From Sodiomyces alkalinus F11 (Eukaryota > Ascomycota > Sordariomycetes > Glomerellales > Plectosphaerellaceae), in NCBI RefSeq assembly GCF_003711515.1, contig NW_021167079.1, positions 4,598,677 through 4,662,676 on the forward strand: a DNA stretch of 64,000 bases. Direction: 5' to 3'. A program made the position numbers and the translations under genes. Below are positions 37,498 through 49,654 of the stretch, one piece after another. Numbering within the stretch: the stretch's first letter is position 1; every line of letters starts with the position of its first letter. Below the pieces are notes generated by a model, which had not been told where the DNA came from, did not search any database, and saw nothing but the letters and a program-made list of their open reading frames with translations.

Positions 37498-37998
37498 ATG
37501 GTGGCAGTTGAGTCCATTCCGCCCGAGGATACAACAGTCCAACGATCCTCTTGTGAAGAGTCCTTGCCCGATACCTGGGAGATTCCTGGAGGTACTGCCG
37601 AGCTCCACGAGCCGAACCTAGGCGCTTCTGCTGCTCGGGAGCTTTACGGGGAGACGGGTCTTAGAGTAAACGTAATCATGACGTGGTTGGGAACGTACAT
37701 CTATGTCGAAACCGACCCTGTCACTGGCGAGATTAAGCTGCGGTCCGATGGAAAGGCCTTAAAGTGGCGGAAATATTCGTTCCTAGCCGAAGTCGAGGGT
37801 GGGAAGGACAGTGGACCGCCAAACGTCTTGTTGGATCCAGAGGAGCACCAGGCCTATGCGTGGGCAACTGCTGAGGAGGTTCTGGGAGATAAGGCTGGGG
37901 AGGTGAAGCTGACATGGACTTCAGCGACACAAAAGCCGGAAGTGGTGAGGAGCTTCGAGGTTGCGAAGACGATGGCTGCACGAAATTCCTACTCCTAG
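37498..37998 (+). CDS. Nudix-like protein, N-terminally short and with altered catalytic box
   Basis: 166 aa from the only usable in-frame ATG (37498); the longer open frame starts with TTG. The Nudix box is recognisable after WEIPGG (TAELHEPNLGASAARELYGETGL) with the spacing seen in fungal Nudix proteins. The REUxEE core reads R-E-L-Y-G-E, so one of the paired metal-binding glutamates is Gly. The usual N-terminal strand block (xGAIVF...LLLVQR) is missing apart from TVQRS. C-terminal Nudix fold features are present (KWRKYSFLAEVE, DPEEHQAYAWATAEEV). The missing N terminus plus the lost glutamate suggest a decaying or non-catalytic copy; an unrecognised upstream exon is possible. Confidence 0.6.
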   Translation: MVAVESIPPEDTTVQRSSCEESLPDTWEIPGGTAELHEPNLGASAARELYGETGLRVNVIMTWLGTYIYVETDPVTGEIKLRSDGKALKWRKYSFLAEVEGGKDSGPPNVLLDPEEHQAYAWATAEEVLGDKAGEVKLTWTSATQKPEVVRSFEVAKTMAARNSYS

Positions 37999-38385
37999 AA
38001 CATGCATGTATAGAGTATCGCCTGTGTTTTCTTCTAAACAATGAGCATTCACATAGAATGAACAAACTGGACTGGATTGCCGTCGAACGTTTATATTCTT
38101 TATCTCCTAACGCCTACCTTATTACTAAGGTAGCTAATCTTCCCCGCTACGGTTAGATCAACAGAAGCGCCAAACCTGATTTATCACGCGCGCCAAATTG
38201 ACACTCCGTATGACATACATGGTCCAACACTGTCCGAATACCGTAGGTACCTAGGTACCTGATCGACTTTTCCAACTCCTATCACGTGCCTTCGCGTTTC
38301 CTTCGCGACCCTCGATAGAAGCATCATTCGTCGTCACAATGCACACTCCGTCTCCACCACGTCAAACGTCAATCTCGGTACCAAG
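37999..38385. other. Promoter region of rad4
   Basis: It contains a perfect GGTACCTAGGTACC palindrome at about 38247-38260 and an out-of-frame ATG at 38339, upstream of the Rad4 start. Confidence 0.45.
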
Positions 38386-41300
38386 ATGCCCCCCAGTGTC
38401 CCCCGCAAACGTCTACGGGAGGATTCCCCGTCGAGCAGGACACCGAAGCGACGACAGGCGACCGGGATTCAAGAAGCGACACCGCCGAGCAATTCTCGAA
38501 AAGCGAGTCTGTACGACGACTTGGATGCGACTGCCGGGACGAGCGCTCAGGGCGGCAAATCGTTTCTCGAAGCCCTGGACGAGGAAAGCGAGGACAGTTC
38601 ATTGACGGATCTATCCGATGCTGAATTTGAAGATGTTCCAATCACCGGACGGCAACGAGCCTCTGGGCCTGCGGACGATGACGAGGGCGACGAGGACGAC
38701 GATCCTGAATTCGAGGATGTGGCGCCCCCTGCAGTCTTGACATCTCAACCCCCGGCAATCACGGGCGATCTAGAGCTCACTCTCCATCGCGATACGAGAA
38801 TATCTCTTACGAATCCGTTTGGCAATAAGAAGGGCCCATCGAAGATTGAAAGGAAAATCAGGAACGCCACGCACTGCGTGCATGTCCAATTCCTACTGTG
38901 GCACAACGCAATACGGAACGCGTGGGTTTGCGACCCGGAAGTGCAGGCTATCATGATGTCCCATGTACCACCACGGCTCTTCGATGAGGCTGATAGATGG
39001 AGGCAGGCGAGCGGACTCGAGCCGAAGAAGAACACGCCCAAGGATCCCAAGGGAAAGCGGGCCGCTCGACAACGAACCTATAAATCTCATGGTACGGAGG
39101 GCGCGAGAGACTGGGGATCAGCCGCCGACAAGCTAGAAGAGGGCGCCGTTGACATGAGCCACGGGGACCCATTATTCCGGCTTGTCAAAGCACTGGCGGC
39201 CTGGTGGAAGCAACGGTTTCGCATTACGGCTCCTGGTCTGAGGAAATGCGGTTACATGTCACTGGAGCGCCTGGATAGACTAACCAAGGCGTGGGCCAAC
39301 GGAAACGACGACATTTATGTTCACGGAGAGCGGATCCGGCATCTCGATGAGTTCCGACAGTGTGCCATCAGTTGTTCCGGCAGTCGGGACGTTGGGTCGC
39401 AGCTATTCACAGCACTACTAAGAGCACTAGGTATGGAAGCGCGTATGGTCGCAAGCCTCCAACCGCTGGGCTTCGGATGGACAAAGGCAGAAGAGGCCGA
39501 TGCCGAGAAGGATACGAGCACTCTAGGAGCCGTGCAGCGGAGCAAGATGGGAGACACTGAGGTCAGTGAGTCGATGGAAAGTGCCTACATGAGCAGGGCA
39601 TCAACCGCACCGGGGACCCCCATCAACCGTTCAGGCGCAGGCGCAGGCCGCAAGACGCGTGCCGCGCAAGCCTCCCGTTCCGAGGAACTAGCTCTCGAGT
39701 ATCCCGACAGTGACGAAGATGCAATCATCGATGCTGAGGTTTCTGCGAGAAAGGACGCGTCAGAATCGAAGACATTCGATCGAGGTCTCGAGTTTCCGCA
39801 TTATTGGACAGAAGTGCTTTCACCGGTGACCAATACCTATCTTCCGGTGGACCCTATCGTCAAAAAAGTCGTCGCAACGAACCGGGAGCTCGTGGAATCT
39901 CTCGAACCGCGCGGCGGGAAAGCCGACAAGGCAAAGCAGGTAATGGCCTATGTCGTGGGCTTCTCTCCAGACGGAACTGCAAAAGATGTGACGGTCCGGT
40001 ACCTCAAACGCAAGATGCTACCTGGGAGGACGAAGGGCATGAGGATGCCCGTTGAGAAAGTGCCAGTTTACAACCGGCACGGCAAAGTAAAAAGGCATGA
40101 AGAGTATGACTGGTTCAAAACGGTCATGAACAACTACGTCCGGGGGGGGCGAAAACATCCCGTCACTGAGGTTGATGAGACGGAAGACACGACCGACCTC
40201 AAACCAACCAGGCCAGAAAAGAAAGAAGTCAAAGACGGAGAAGAGACGCTTCAGTACTACAAGCAATCCAAAGAGTTTTGTCTGGAACGACATCTCAAAC
40301 GCGAGGAGGCTCTGGTCCCGACGGCAAAGCCAGTAAAGATCTTCAGAAACAAGGGCAAGGGGAAGGAGGGCGCATCGACCGAGGAACCGGTGTACCTGCG
40401 GAAAGACGTGGTCACTGTCAAGAGCGCAGAGACGTGGCACAAGCAAGGCCGCGCCCCTTTGGCCGGCCAGGAGCCGCTGAAGAGGGTACCTTACCGGGCG
40501 GCGACGACGAACCGGCGACGAGAAATTGCCGAGGCAGAGGCGATCAGCGGTGAGAAGGTCCTGCAGGGGCTGTACAGCTTCGACCAGACCGATTGGATCA
40601 TCCCGGCGCCCATCCAGAACGGGATCATCCCGAAGAACGAGTATGGGAACATCGACCTTTTCGTGGAGCACATGTGCCCGGAGGGAGCCGTCCATGTTCC
40701 GTTCCGTGGCGTTGTCAAGGTGTGCAAGCGACTGCAGATCGACTATGCCGAGGCAGTGGTCGACTTCGAGTTTGGCCACCGGATGGCTGTGCCCGTGATC
40801 CAGGGCGCGGTCATTGCCGAGGAATATTACGACCGAGTGATGGAGGAGCTCCGCAAGGACGAGGCCGAGCGAGCCCGGAAAGAAGACGAGAAGAAGAGGA
40901 AAGAGGTGCTCCGGCTGTGGAGCAAGTTCATCAAGGGGCTACGAATTGTCGAACGCATCCGACAGGAATACGGGCATATTGATGACAACGTGGTGGATGT
41001 GCACGTGTTTGGGCGGCGCAGAATCGACCACACGGCCGCCGGAGTTGAGAAAGCGGAGCAGTCAAAAAGAGGGCAAGACGAGGACGAGGATATGGCTGGT
41101 GGCTTTCTACCGGACGGACATGACGATAAGGAACACGTCTCACCGGAGGAAACCGGGAGCCGGCCAGTTCGCCACACGTCCGGCTTTTTTCCCGACCTCG
41201 ACGATGAGGAGGATGGAGCAGATGACCTCCTCGTAGACTACGGGGATCATGACAAACATGGTCATCTGGACGCCGGCGCTGAGGTGGGAAACGAAGAAGA

Positions 41301-41472
41301 GGGTAGTTCGGGACTTCCGGCGCCGGTTGTCGCCGAGCCACGGCCTCAAAGGAAGGTTCCAGCTGCTGCTGCGAGTCGAGGCTCAAGACGAAGACGGCGA
41401 AGACTACCTTTGACGGAGGATGAGGATGGTGAGGAAGATGTTGACGAAGAGGTTGAATGGGGCGAGGTCTAG
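38386..41472 (+). CDS. rad4: DNA damage recognition protein Rad4/XPC
   Basis: A single exon of 1028 aa. Rad4/XPC with Rad23 detects helix-distorting lesions and starts global-genome nucleotide excision repair in the nucleus. The acidic, disordered N terminus holds a basic patch (PRKRLREDS..RTPKRR). The transglutaminase-like domain spans about 160-480 (CVHVQFLLWHNAIRNAWVCD; CAISCSGSRDVGSQLFTALLRALGMEARMVASLQPL; HYWTEVLSPVTNTYLPVDPI). Beta-hairpin domains follow: BHD1 (about 620-675), BHD2 (about 675-725, RKDVVTVKSAETWHKQGR) and BHD3 (about 726-815, TDWIIPAPIQNGIIPKNEYGNIDLF...VPFRGV). The C terminus is acidic and Arg-rich and ends EVEWGEV. No introns and no lesions were seen. An upstream ATG at 38339 is out of frame. 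Confidence 0.96.
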   Translation: MPPSVPRKRLREDSPSSRTPKRRQATGIQEATPPSNSRKASLYDDLDATAGTSAQGGKSFLEALDEESEDSSLTDLSDAEFEDVPITGRQRASGPADDDEGDEDDDPEFEDVAPPAVLTSQPPAITGDLELTLHRDTRISLTNPFGNKKGPSKIERKIRNATHCVHVQFLLWHNAIRNAWVCDPEVQAIMMSHVPPRLFDEADRWRQASGLEPKKNTPKDPKGKRAARQRTYKSHGTEGARDWGSAADKLEEGAVDMSHGDPLFRLVKALAAWWKQRFRITAPGLRKCGYMSLERLDRLTKAWANGNDDIYVHGERIRHLDEFRQCAISCSGSRDVGSQLFTALLRALGMEARMVASLQPLGFGWTKAEEADAEKDTSTLGAVQRSKMGDTEVSESMESAYMSRASTAPGTPINRSGAGAGRKTRAAQASRSEELALEYPDSDEDAIIDAEVSARKDASESKTFDRGLEFPHYWTEVLSPVTNTYLPVDPIVKKVVATNRELVESLEPRGGKADKAKQVMAYVVGFSPDGTAKDVTVRYLKRKMLPGRTKGMRMPVEKVPVYNRHGKVKRHEEYDWFKTVMNNYVRGGRKHPVTEVDETEDTTDLKPTRPEKKEVKDGEETLQYYKQSKEFCLERHLKREEALVPTAKPVKIFRNKGKGKEGASTEEPVYLRKDVVTVKSAETWHKQGRAPLAGQEPLKRVPYRAATTNRRREIAEAEAISGEKVLQGLYSFDQTDWIIPAPIQNGIIPKNEYGNIDLFVEHMCPEGAVHVPFRGVVKVCKRLQIDYAEAVVDFEFGHRMAVPVIQGAVIAEEYYDRVMEELRKDEAERARKEDEKKRKEVLRLWSKFIKGLRIVERIRQEYGHIDDNVVDVHVFGRRRIDHTAAGVEKAEQSKRGQDEDEDMAGGFLPDGHDDKEHVSPEETGSRPVRHTSGFFPDLDDEEDGADDLLVDYGDHDKHGHLDAGAEVGNEEEGSSGLPAPVVAEPRPQRKVPAAAASRGSRRRRRRLPLTEDEDGEEDVDEEVEWGEV

Positions 41473-42406
41473 AAGGAGGGCGTTCCCAGGCGTGCTTACG
41501 GATAGGTACTTTAGAGGGGAGACAGGATTCGACGGATACGTACCAGGATACATGCTATTTCCCCACATGGCTGGTCATTCGTTTGGCCTCTTACCCGTTT
41601 GGCCATGCACAATACGTTAGACCATTTGCCTTGTCTCGGTTTATGTCTTGTGGCTTGTACCAGTGACAAACGCCTTTCGGACGTTTGGCGCTATTACCTC
41701 AAGTTATTCACTAAGAACCAAAAGGAACAGAACCATAACAAGGAAACACGAGGCACGAAGGGTTTCGAACCCCCAGGGACGTTTTGAGGAGTCCCCTTGA
41801 TAAAGCCTGAACAGAAATTCTTAGGATGCAGCAGGTTTATCGAGTATCACAGGAGGTGCTGAACCTCATCGTGCGTTCTCCATCTTCAGCCCTCCCACTC
41901 CGCCTAGCTCTTCACATGTAAAGCCATCGTCTCGGTCTGTCGAAATATTGGTTGCCTTGCATTTTGTCGTGATGATCATGCCCTCGCAGCCGCAGCATCC
42001 CATTCGCAACCAAGACCCAAACGGGACATTGACGCCTGAATGAAGCCCTGTATCTACCATCAACCAGTTTCGTACAGTTTTTCTTCACTGTCAGATCAAC
42101 GGGTTGGACATGGCTCCTGCCGGACTTGATGATTACAATATCATGATTTCTGAACCTCGGCATCTGTATTAGGAGGTGCGTGAGCTTTCCTGGATCCCAC
42201 CTATCGGATAATTTGCCTAACGGTTTCTGCATTGATGGGTGACGGGATACGACTCGCTACCAGGGGCAATATTCGGACTAGTTTGGAGTCTGCGGGTGCG
42301 GCTGTGTATCCGCAATAAGGAAAATGATATGGGAAACGGCGGAGCGATATCTACCTTACCTTACTGACTACCAAAGACTGACTAGCAAGACCGACGCGGC
42401 AGATGT
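41473..42406. other. Intergenic between rad4 and the retrotransposon
   Basis: Normal-composition sequence up to the left LTR, with no supported gene. A tRNA T-arm-like sequence is visible on the minus strand near 41750-41775, but no full cloverleaf could be built. The last five bases (42402-42406, GATGT) are the left target-site duplication. Confidence 0.5.
42402..42406. repeat. Target-site duplication, left copy
   Basis: GATGT immediately before the left LTR, matching 48096-48100 after the right LTR. Confidence 0.85.
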
Positions 42407-42610
42407 TGTCAGATAAAGCGTAGTCGAAATCGTCACAAAATAGGTCAAGATTGATTGAGGTAATTATGTATAATTATGACTGTGTAAGGACTATCAGGGA
42501 ATCGCTGCCACCGTATTTTATATAGTGCAGATTCTGTAAGCGTCTACCCGGATTATACTCTTAGTAATCCGGCCCGTTACGTAACCGAAAAGACTATGGT
42601 TTATTCAATA
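42407..42610 (-). repeat. Left LTR of the copia element
   Basis: 204 bp, starting TGTCAGATAAAGCG. It aligns without gaps to 47892-48095 with about 20 differences. In its inner half this copy carries the T/A states; in its outer half it keeps C/G. Confidence 0.9.
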
Positions 42611-45600
42611 TACCCCCTAATCGCCCTAAATGTTAGTTAGGCGATTAAAGCTATTCGTAACCGGTAGACATAATAGGTATATAACCTATATAATCTCTTC
42701 GCTATAGCCGCCCTTAAATTTATCCTCTAGGTCCTCTAAATACTCTATCCGGACTTCCTCTAGCTGTTTTTGCTATAGCCGTTCCCGTATATTTATTACT
42801 CCTACTTAGGACCTGAATATCTTAAATTTCTCGCCGTATAACGCTTTCGTTAATCCGTCTACTACTATTTCCGCGCTCGTAATATACGTTACGAGTATTT
42901 ACCCTTATTCCTTTACTTAATATAATTACTGGCCGTGGATATCGATATAGCGGAGGCGTGTTATTAACGTGCTAATCTTTTAATTAACTAACCGAATCGT
43001 TTAGTTATTATCGTACAGGATCCTTAATTCCAGATCGTAAAATTCCACTCCTATACTAAGTAATAGGCGTTATATAAAGATACCCTCTTTTATATCTTAT
43101 GCTAACGCTAATAGCTCTGCTTCCGTTATTAACGTCGTGACTATATCCTGCTTATTAGCGCGCTATGAGATTATACCGCTAAATAAGCATATCACGAACA
43201 CTTAACTACTCTTACGATTAAGGGTATTATCGGTAAATAAGGCGTTAGTATAGATTTCGATAGTATCGCCACCCCTTAGTTCTAATATAAATAATTAGCT
43301 ATTAATTAGATAAAGAATTAGATAATCGGCGGCCTTATAGTGTACAGGCCCTAGATTAATATTAAAACGCTATAGCTTTAATACTATAAACGCGATATTA
43401 GGCCGTGGTATTATAGCGGCGTATAGTATAGATCCTATCTTCCATTGATAGCTTTTAATATTAGTCGAGGTCCCTAAATAGGGTAATAGTTCTATAATCT
43501 TAATTAGGTGCGTTAGGCGATAATTACTACTATACTTACTATTCGGCTTTAATAGGCATTCTAATTTTATAATATAATCGCGTTACAATAACTAGATCTT
43601 ATATATGGCACGGTCGCGAATAACCTTAATACTAAGAAACCACTATAGAGGATCGCTACCTTATAGGTTATAGTGGCGTTATAGGTTATTAATAGCCTGC
43701 TCTATCTATGCCTTATATTATTCCTTATAAGTAATAACGATATCGTTAACGTAGAAAAACAGTATTAAACCGTAACGCAGAAAATAACACGGTTCCTACG
43801 GTACTATCTAAAAGCCGTCCGCTAAAAGGATAGCCAAAAAGTGCTTTTACTGTAGTAATAAGGACTCTTTAAGCCCGTATAATGCTTTTTTCAGATGTAA
43901 ACGGCTCCTAGGAGCTAGAAAACCTAGCGGCGGGTATATCAAGATATTGTAGGGGAGGGGCGTATGTATAAACACGTTTATAATATCGAATTATAATAGC
44001 ATAAGATTAAAACAGGCTATAATAGCTATTAACGCACGGAATGACCGTCCGGCTAGCGTTACTACGTATATCTCCTTAAGAGAGGATTAATACTGCTAAT
44101 CTCCTTGTACTATAAGCCTTACCTTATATTTATATAGAAATCTATACTTATCGAAGTTATATATTATTACCTATATCGAATTAAGAACCTAATATCTATC
44201 TACTATAGACGCCGATACCTATATCTATAACCCTATCTCCTAGTGGCTTTATAGGTGGTCTTCTTATACCTATTAGAATAAGTGGCTGTAAGGGTATAAG
44301 GGTATATCGCGAGGGTTTTTCGGAGGAGGTGGGAGTTATTTACGGTGGATCTTTACGGCTACCGAAGTAACCGCCGGAATAACCGCCGGAGTAGCCGTGG
44401 ATATCGTGTTTCGCGAGGCTACTACCGGGGCCGTGGATTCACGAGGTGCTATTAAACGTCGTTATAGCGTTATAGGCGTGGACCTTTTTAACCGTAACTT
44501 AGTTAGCGGAGTCCTATTTAATACATATATATCCGGGGCATAACGGCCAGCATTCAACACTACTACCTAATAGTCTCTTTTCTAGCTATTACCTTATCGG
44601 TTAGGGCGCGCTCCTTTATTTATAAGGAGCCCTATAGCCGTCGCTATAAGGTTATCGCGGTATTATATTCCTCTATCCACGAGGAAGCCTATAGCCGTAG
44701 GTGCTTTACGATAATTACCTAAGATCACGGCTGCTATTAGCGCTATAACCGATAGCGGGGTTACTAGTAGAGTAGGAAGCTATGGATTTATAGGCTGCTA
44801 TAAACGGAGATTAAGCGTTATACTAGCTAAATTACACGGTTCGTGGCCTAAATCTTATCCTCCTGGACTTAAGATAGCCTCTTTTACCCCTTTATAGCCG
44901 GGTATTACGGACTATAACCTTAACGGTAACGCCGTCGAGGAAGGGGATCCGGGGGGAACTAGCCCCGGTAAAGGGTTAAATTTAAAATAAGCAGTTATAT
45001 AAAGGGGGGGGGGTCCTTAGCTTATATATCCGTAAACGGCTATAACTCTTTAGCCCTCTCCTGCTCAATCTAACTAATTAGGTCGTTTAGTTAGTCCTCG
45101 GTTAATTAACGGAGGTCGTCCTTAAAGGCGTTAATATCGCCATTAAAAAAGGTATATTCGTTAAAATCTATATCGCGCGTGCGAATAACGCGGTGGCGGC
45201 GCTGGCCTAGTACTTAGATACAAAAGATATTAGTAGAATCGTAGCCGATAAGGTAGCCGATATAGGCAGGAGGAGCGATACGATTTAATAGCTTATTAGC
45301 GCCCTTTTAGGTATCCTTAGTTATCGCGTACGCCTTATAGCTATAGACTGGAAGGTATAATAAAATCGGATTCCTTTTAAAGAGGACCTTATATAGCGTT
45401 TTCTAACCCTTTTACTGTCTTTATAGCGTCCGGTTATAGATGTATACTGCCATAAGAATAGCCTTAGGCTATATAAACGGTGGTAGCTTAGCGTGGACAT
45501 TTATCGTATAATCTTTCGAAATCACTACGGTAGCGGCGTACTCGGTACCCCTGTTCTACGCTTAAGTATCGGTAGCAGATGCTTCTAAAAGGATACCCTC

Positions 45601-47891
45601 TTCGCGCAGGAATTAGGTGATATCGTGAGATTAAGTTAGCTTATTATTAGATTCGAAAACGCGCACCTTATAGCCTAATTAACGGTCTACCTAGGCGAGG
45701 AATTCCTTAATTATTATAAGGATATCCACTACTAGCTTACTTTTTATAACGTAGGTAGCCGTAAAACTACTGTAACGGTCGGTAAAAAATATAAACCTCG
45801 AGTCCCTATCGGATGTTCGGTTAAAATCCGTGAAATTAATCGTCTACTATTCCCTTACAGAAGTAGGTGTATTACGAGAGTACCTACTAATATAGCGCTT
45901 TATCTTTATAAGCTTATAGGCCTTGTAGTCGATTATTATTAGTCCTTTGATTTTAACTCCCTGTGTCTGCTTTCCTAGGTGCCGAAGTGACTTAGGGCTA
46001 GTATACCCTAGTCGAAGATACTATAAGATACCCTTCGTAGTGCTTAGATACCGTATTATCGATTTATAGACGTCTTTTCTGGTAGTGGAAGAAGAAGAAA
46101 AGCCTAGAAAAGTAGCTGTAGATTAGTTAGAATCGTAGGGCATATACTTAATAACGGTCTAATCGAAGTGATAACTTAGCTAGTATAATATAGATCCGTT
46201 AGCACGGCGAAGACAGTTATTATTTAGTGGTTTCTAATCTTACTAGTATCCTCGTAGTTATAACCGTTAGTTCAAGATTAAATTATAGGTAAAATCCTCG
46301 TAGTATACAACGTTTAATAGTCTAAAATCAAGGCCTCCTATTAGTCCGTTTAATCTTACGGTTACGTTATCATAACCTTTAATAGGCAGGGACGAACTAC
46401 CGACGACTATATAGTCTCCTTACGTGGCGGGTGTAAAATCAGAAAAACGGGAAAAATCGTTAAAAATATACATAGTGGCGCCGGAATTAAGCATAGTAGA
46501 TACTCGAAGAGGGTAGTTAGTAGTAGCGGTTCCTGCTATAAAGCTAGCGGTGTGGGAGACGCCGTTACAGATACCGCAGACGCTACTATAGTCGAGTCAC
46601 GTCTCTTTAAGCTATATAAAGTCCCGGCTAGTATTCTTTTTTACTTTCTTTACGACACGTAGTTCTTCTACTTCCGCACGTATTGTGGGGTTATATTTAA
46701 GGATCCGTTAGACGGTTATTTTATTGCTATCGTAAGTAATCTAACCGTCCGTTGTTATTTCCGAGAATAGGTAGTAGTAGGCGTTAATATCGTGACTAGG
46801 CGTAGTATATACGCGGCACGGTTCCCCTTATCGTAGGGCAGATTAACGTCTTTTAGAAGAAGAGCGGTTAGTTAAAGTAATAGAAGGTGTGGCTATAGAT
46901 GCCGTGGAGTGGGATTCTTAGCTTTATTCTTTCTACGGCCGCCCTTTCTTTTAGGCTTAGCCGTAGTCTCTAAGGTATCTTTATTCTCTTCGCTTCTAGT
47001 ATATAGTGCAGGGAATACTATAGCGTGATAGTTACCGCGCTTTCCTTAGTCTTTAAGTCTAGTCTTAATATATCGTTATCTAAGGGTATAAAGATCCTCG
47101 GGTTAGACTATTTTCTTATCTAGGAGGCGTCTCTCGGCCTCGGTCTAGTCGCGGCTAGCTATCCCGCGGATCCATTTAAAGAAGTCTACCACCTAAATAT
47201 ACGTTACGGGCGTCGATTTAATCTCTTCGAGGTGCTTTAATAGTTCTTGCTATCTTACTAACCACTCCTATAGCTTCTTAAGGCTATTCGGAGTAGTGCG
47301 GACATATTCGTTATACTCTTCGTAGATATCCACGCGGCACATAGTTACGTAGTAAGCGGTATCGCGTTAAATAGCTTTATACACCCCTTAAGGCGTGGTG
47401 TTACGTAGGAGTAGCTTACGGCTTTTATCGATAGTATTAGTCTGCTATATTAGTACGGCGTTAATACCTTTAGCGTACTTATAGTGATTATCCCTCTATA
47501 TCTTCTAGCGCTATATCGTAGATTCGTAGGTGCGCTAACCGCTGGCTATTAGGTCTATAAGCTGCGTAGGCGTGGCGCCTACTTAGATAACTACGTTTAA
47601 CGCTTAGAATACACCGTAGATAAGTAAAGGAGGCTTTTAAGGAGGGGGAATAGGATTATTAGGGCGTAGATATTCCTAGACTTTATTATTAATGGCTATA
47701 GCTTCGTAGTGACTACGCTAGAGCTCCTAATCGTGATAGGTTTTATAGGTAACTAGCTAGTATTCCGATATTTTAATGGTTATTTATAGATTAACACGCT
47801 ATATCGGCGCGGCTACATAGCTTCTTAAATCGGTAGTAGTAAAGGTAAAAATAAAGGGTAGGTTATTTACTTAGTAAGTAAGACTCTTAAC

Positions 47892-48095
47892 TATCAGATA
47901 AAGCGTAGTCGAAATCGTTATAAAATAGGTTAAGATTAATTAAGGTAATTATATATAATTATAAATATGTAAGGACTATTAGGGAATCGCTGCTACCGTA
48001 TTTTATATAGTGCAGATTCTGCAAGCGTCTACCCGGATTATACTCTTGGCAATCCGGCCCGTTACGTAACCGAAAAGACTATGGTCTGTTCGACA
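47892..48095 (-). repeat. Right LTR of the copia element
   Basis: 204 bp, ending CTGTTCGACA. Its outer part keeps C/G, whereas its inner part is mutated to T/A, the mirror image of the left LTR. Confidence 0.9.
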
Positions 48096-48100
48096 GATGT
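48096..48100. repeat. Target-site duplication, right copy
   Basis: GATGT directly after the right LTR. Confidence 0.85.

Positions 48101-49654
<1,554 letters not shown>

Larger units (their letters stand above)
42407..48095 (-). mobile_element. Complete but RIP-destroyed Ty1/copia LTR retrotransposon
   Basis: 5689 bp, bounded by 204-bp LTRs that start TGTC (TATC in the right copy) and end GACA (AATA in the left), with a 5-bp target duplication. Orientation is minus: a polypurine tract (TTAGGGGGTA on the minus strand) abuts the left LTR. Degenerate domains run right to left as integrase core (about 45,695-45,800), reverse transcriptase YVxD-box region (43,739-43,756) and RNase H TEAE region (about 43,105-43,140). 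Integrase before RT is the copia order. The interior has conspicuously few CA/TG dinucleotides, very many TA, and no ORF of 60 codons on either strand. That is the signature of repeat-induced point mutation, so the element is dead. Confidence 0.9.

Noticed and set aside
41750..41876. tRNA-like sequence on the minus strand (GGTTCGAAACC T-arm; 6 of 7 possible acceptor pairs with a segment about 110 bp away)
   Set aside because: The T-arm pairs, but there is no A-box/D-arm and no acceptable anticodon arm, so at best it is a tRNA relic or chance B-box.
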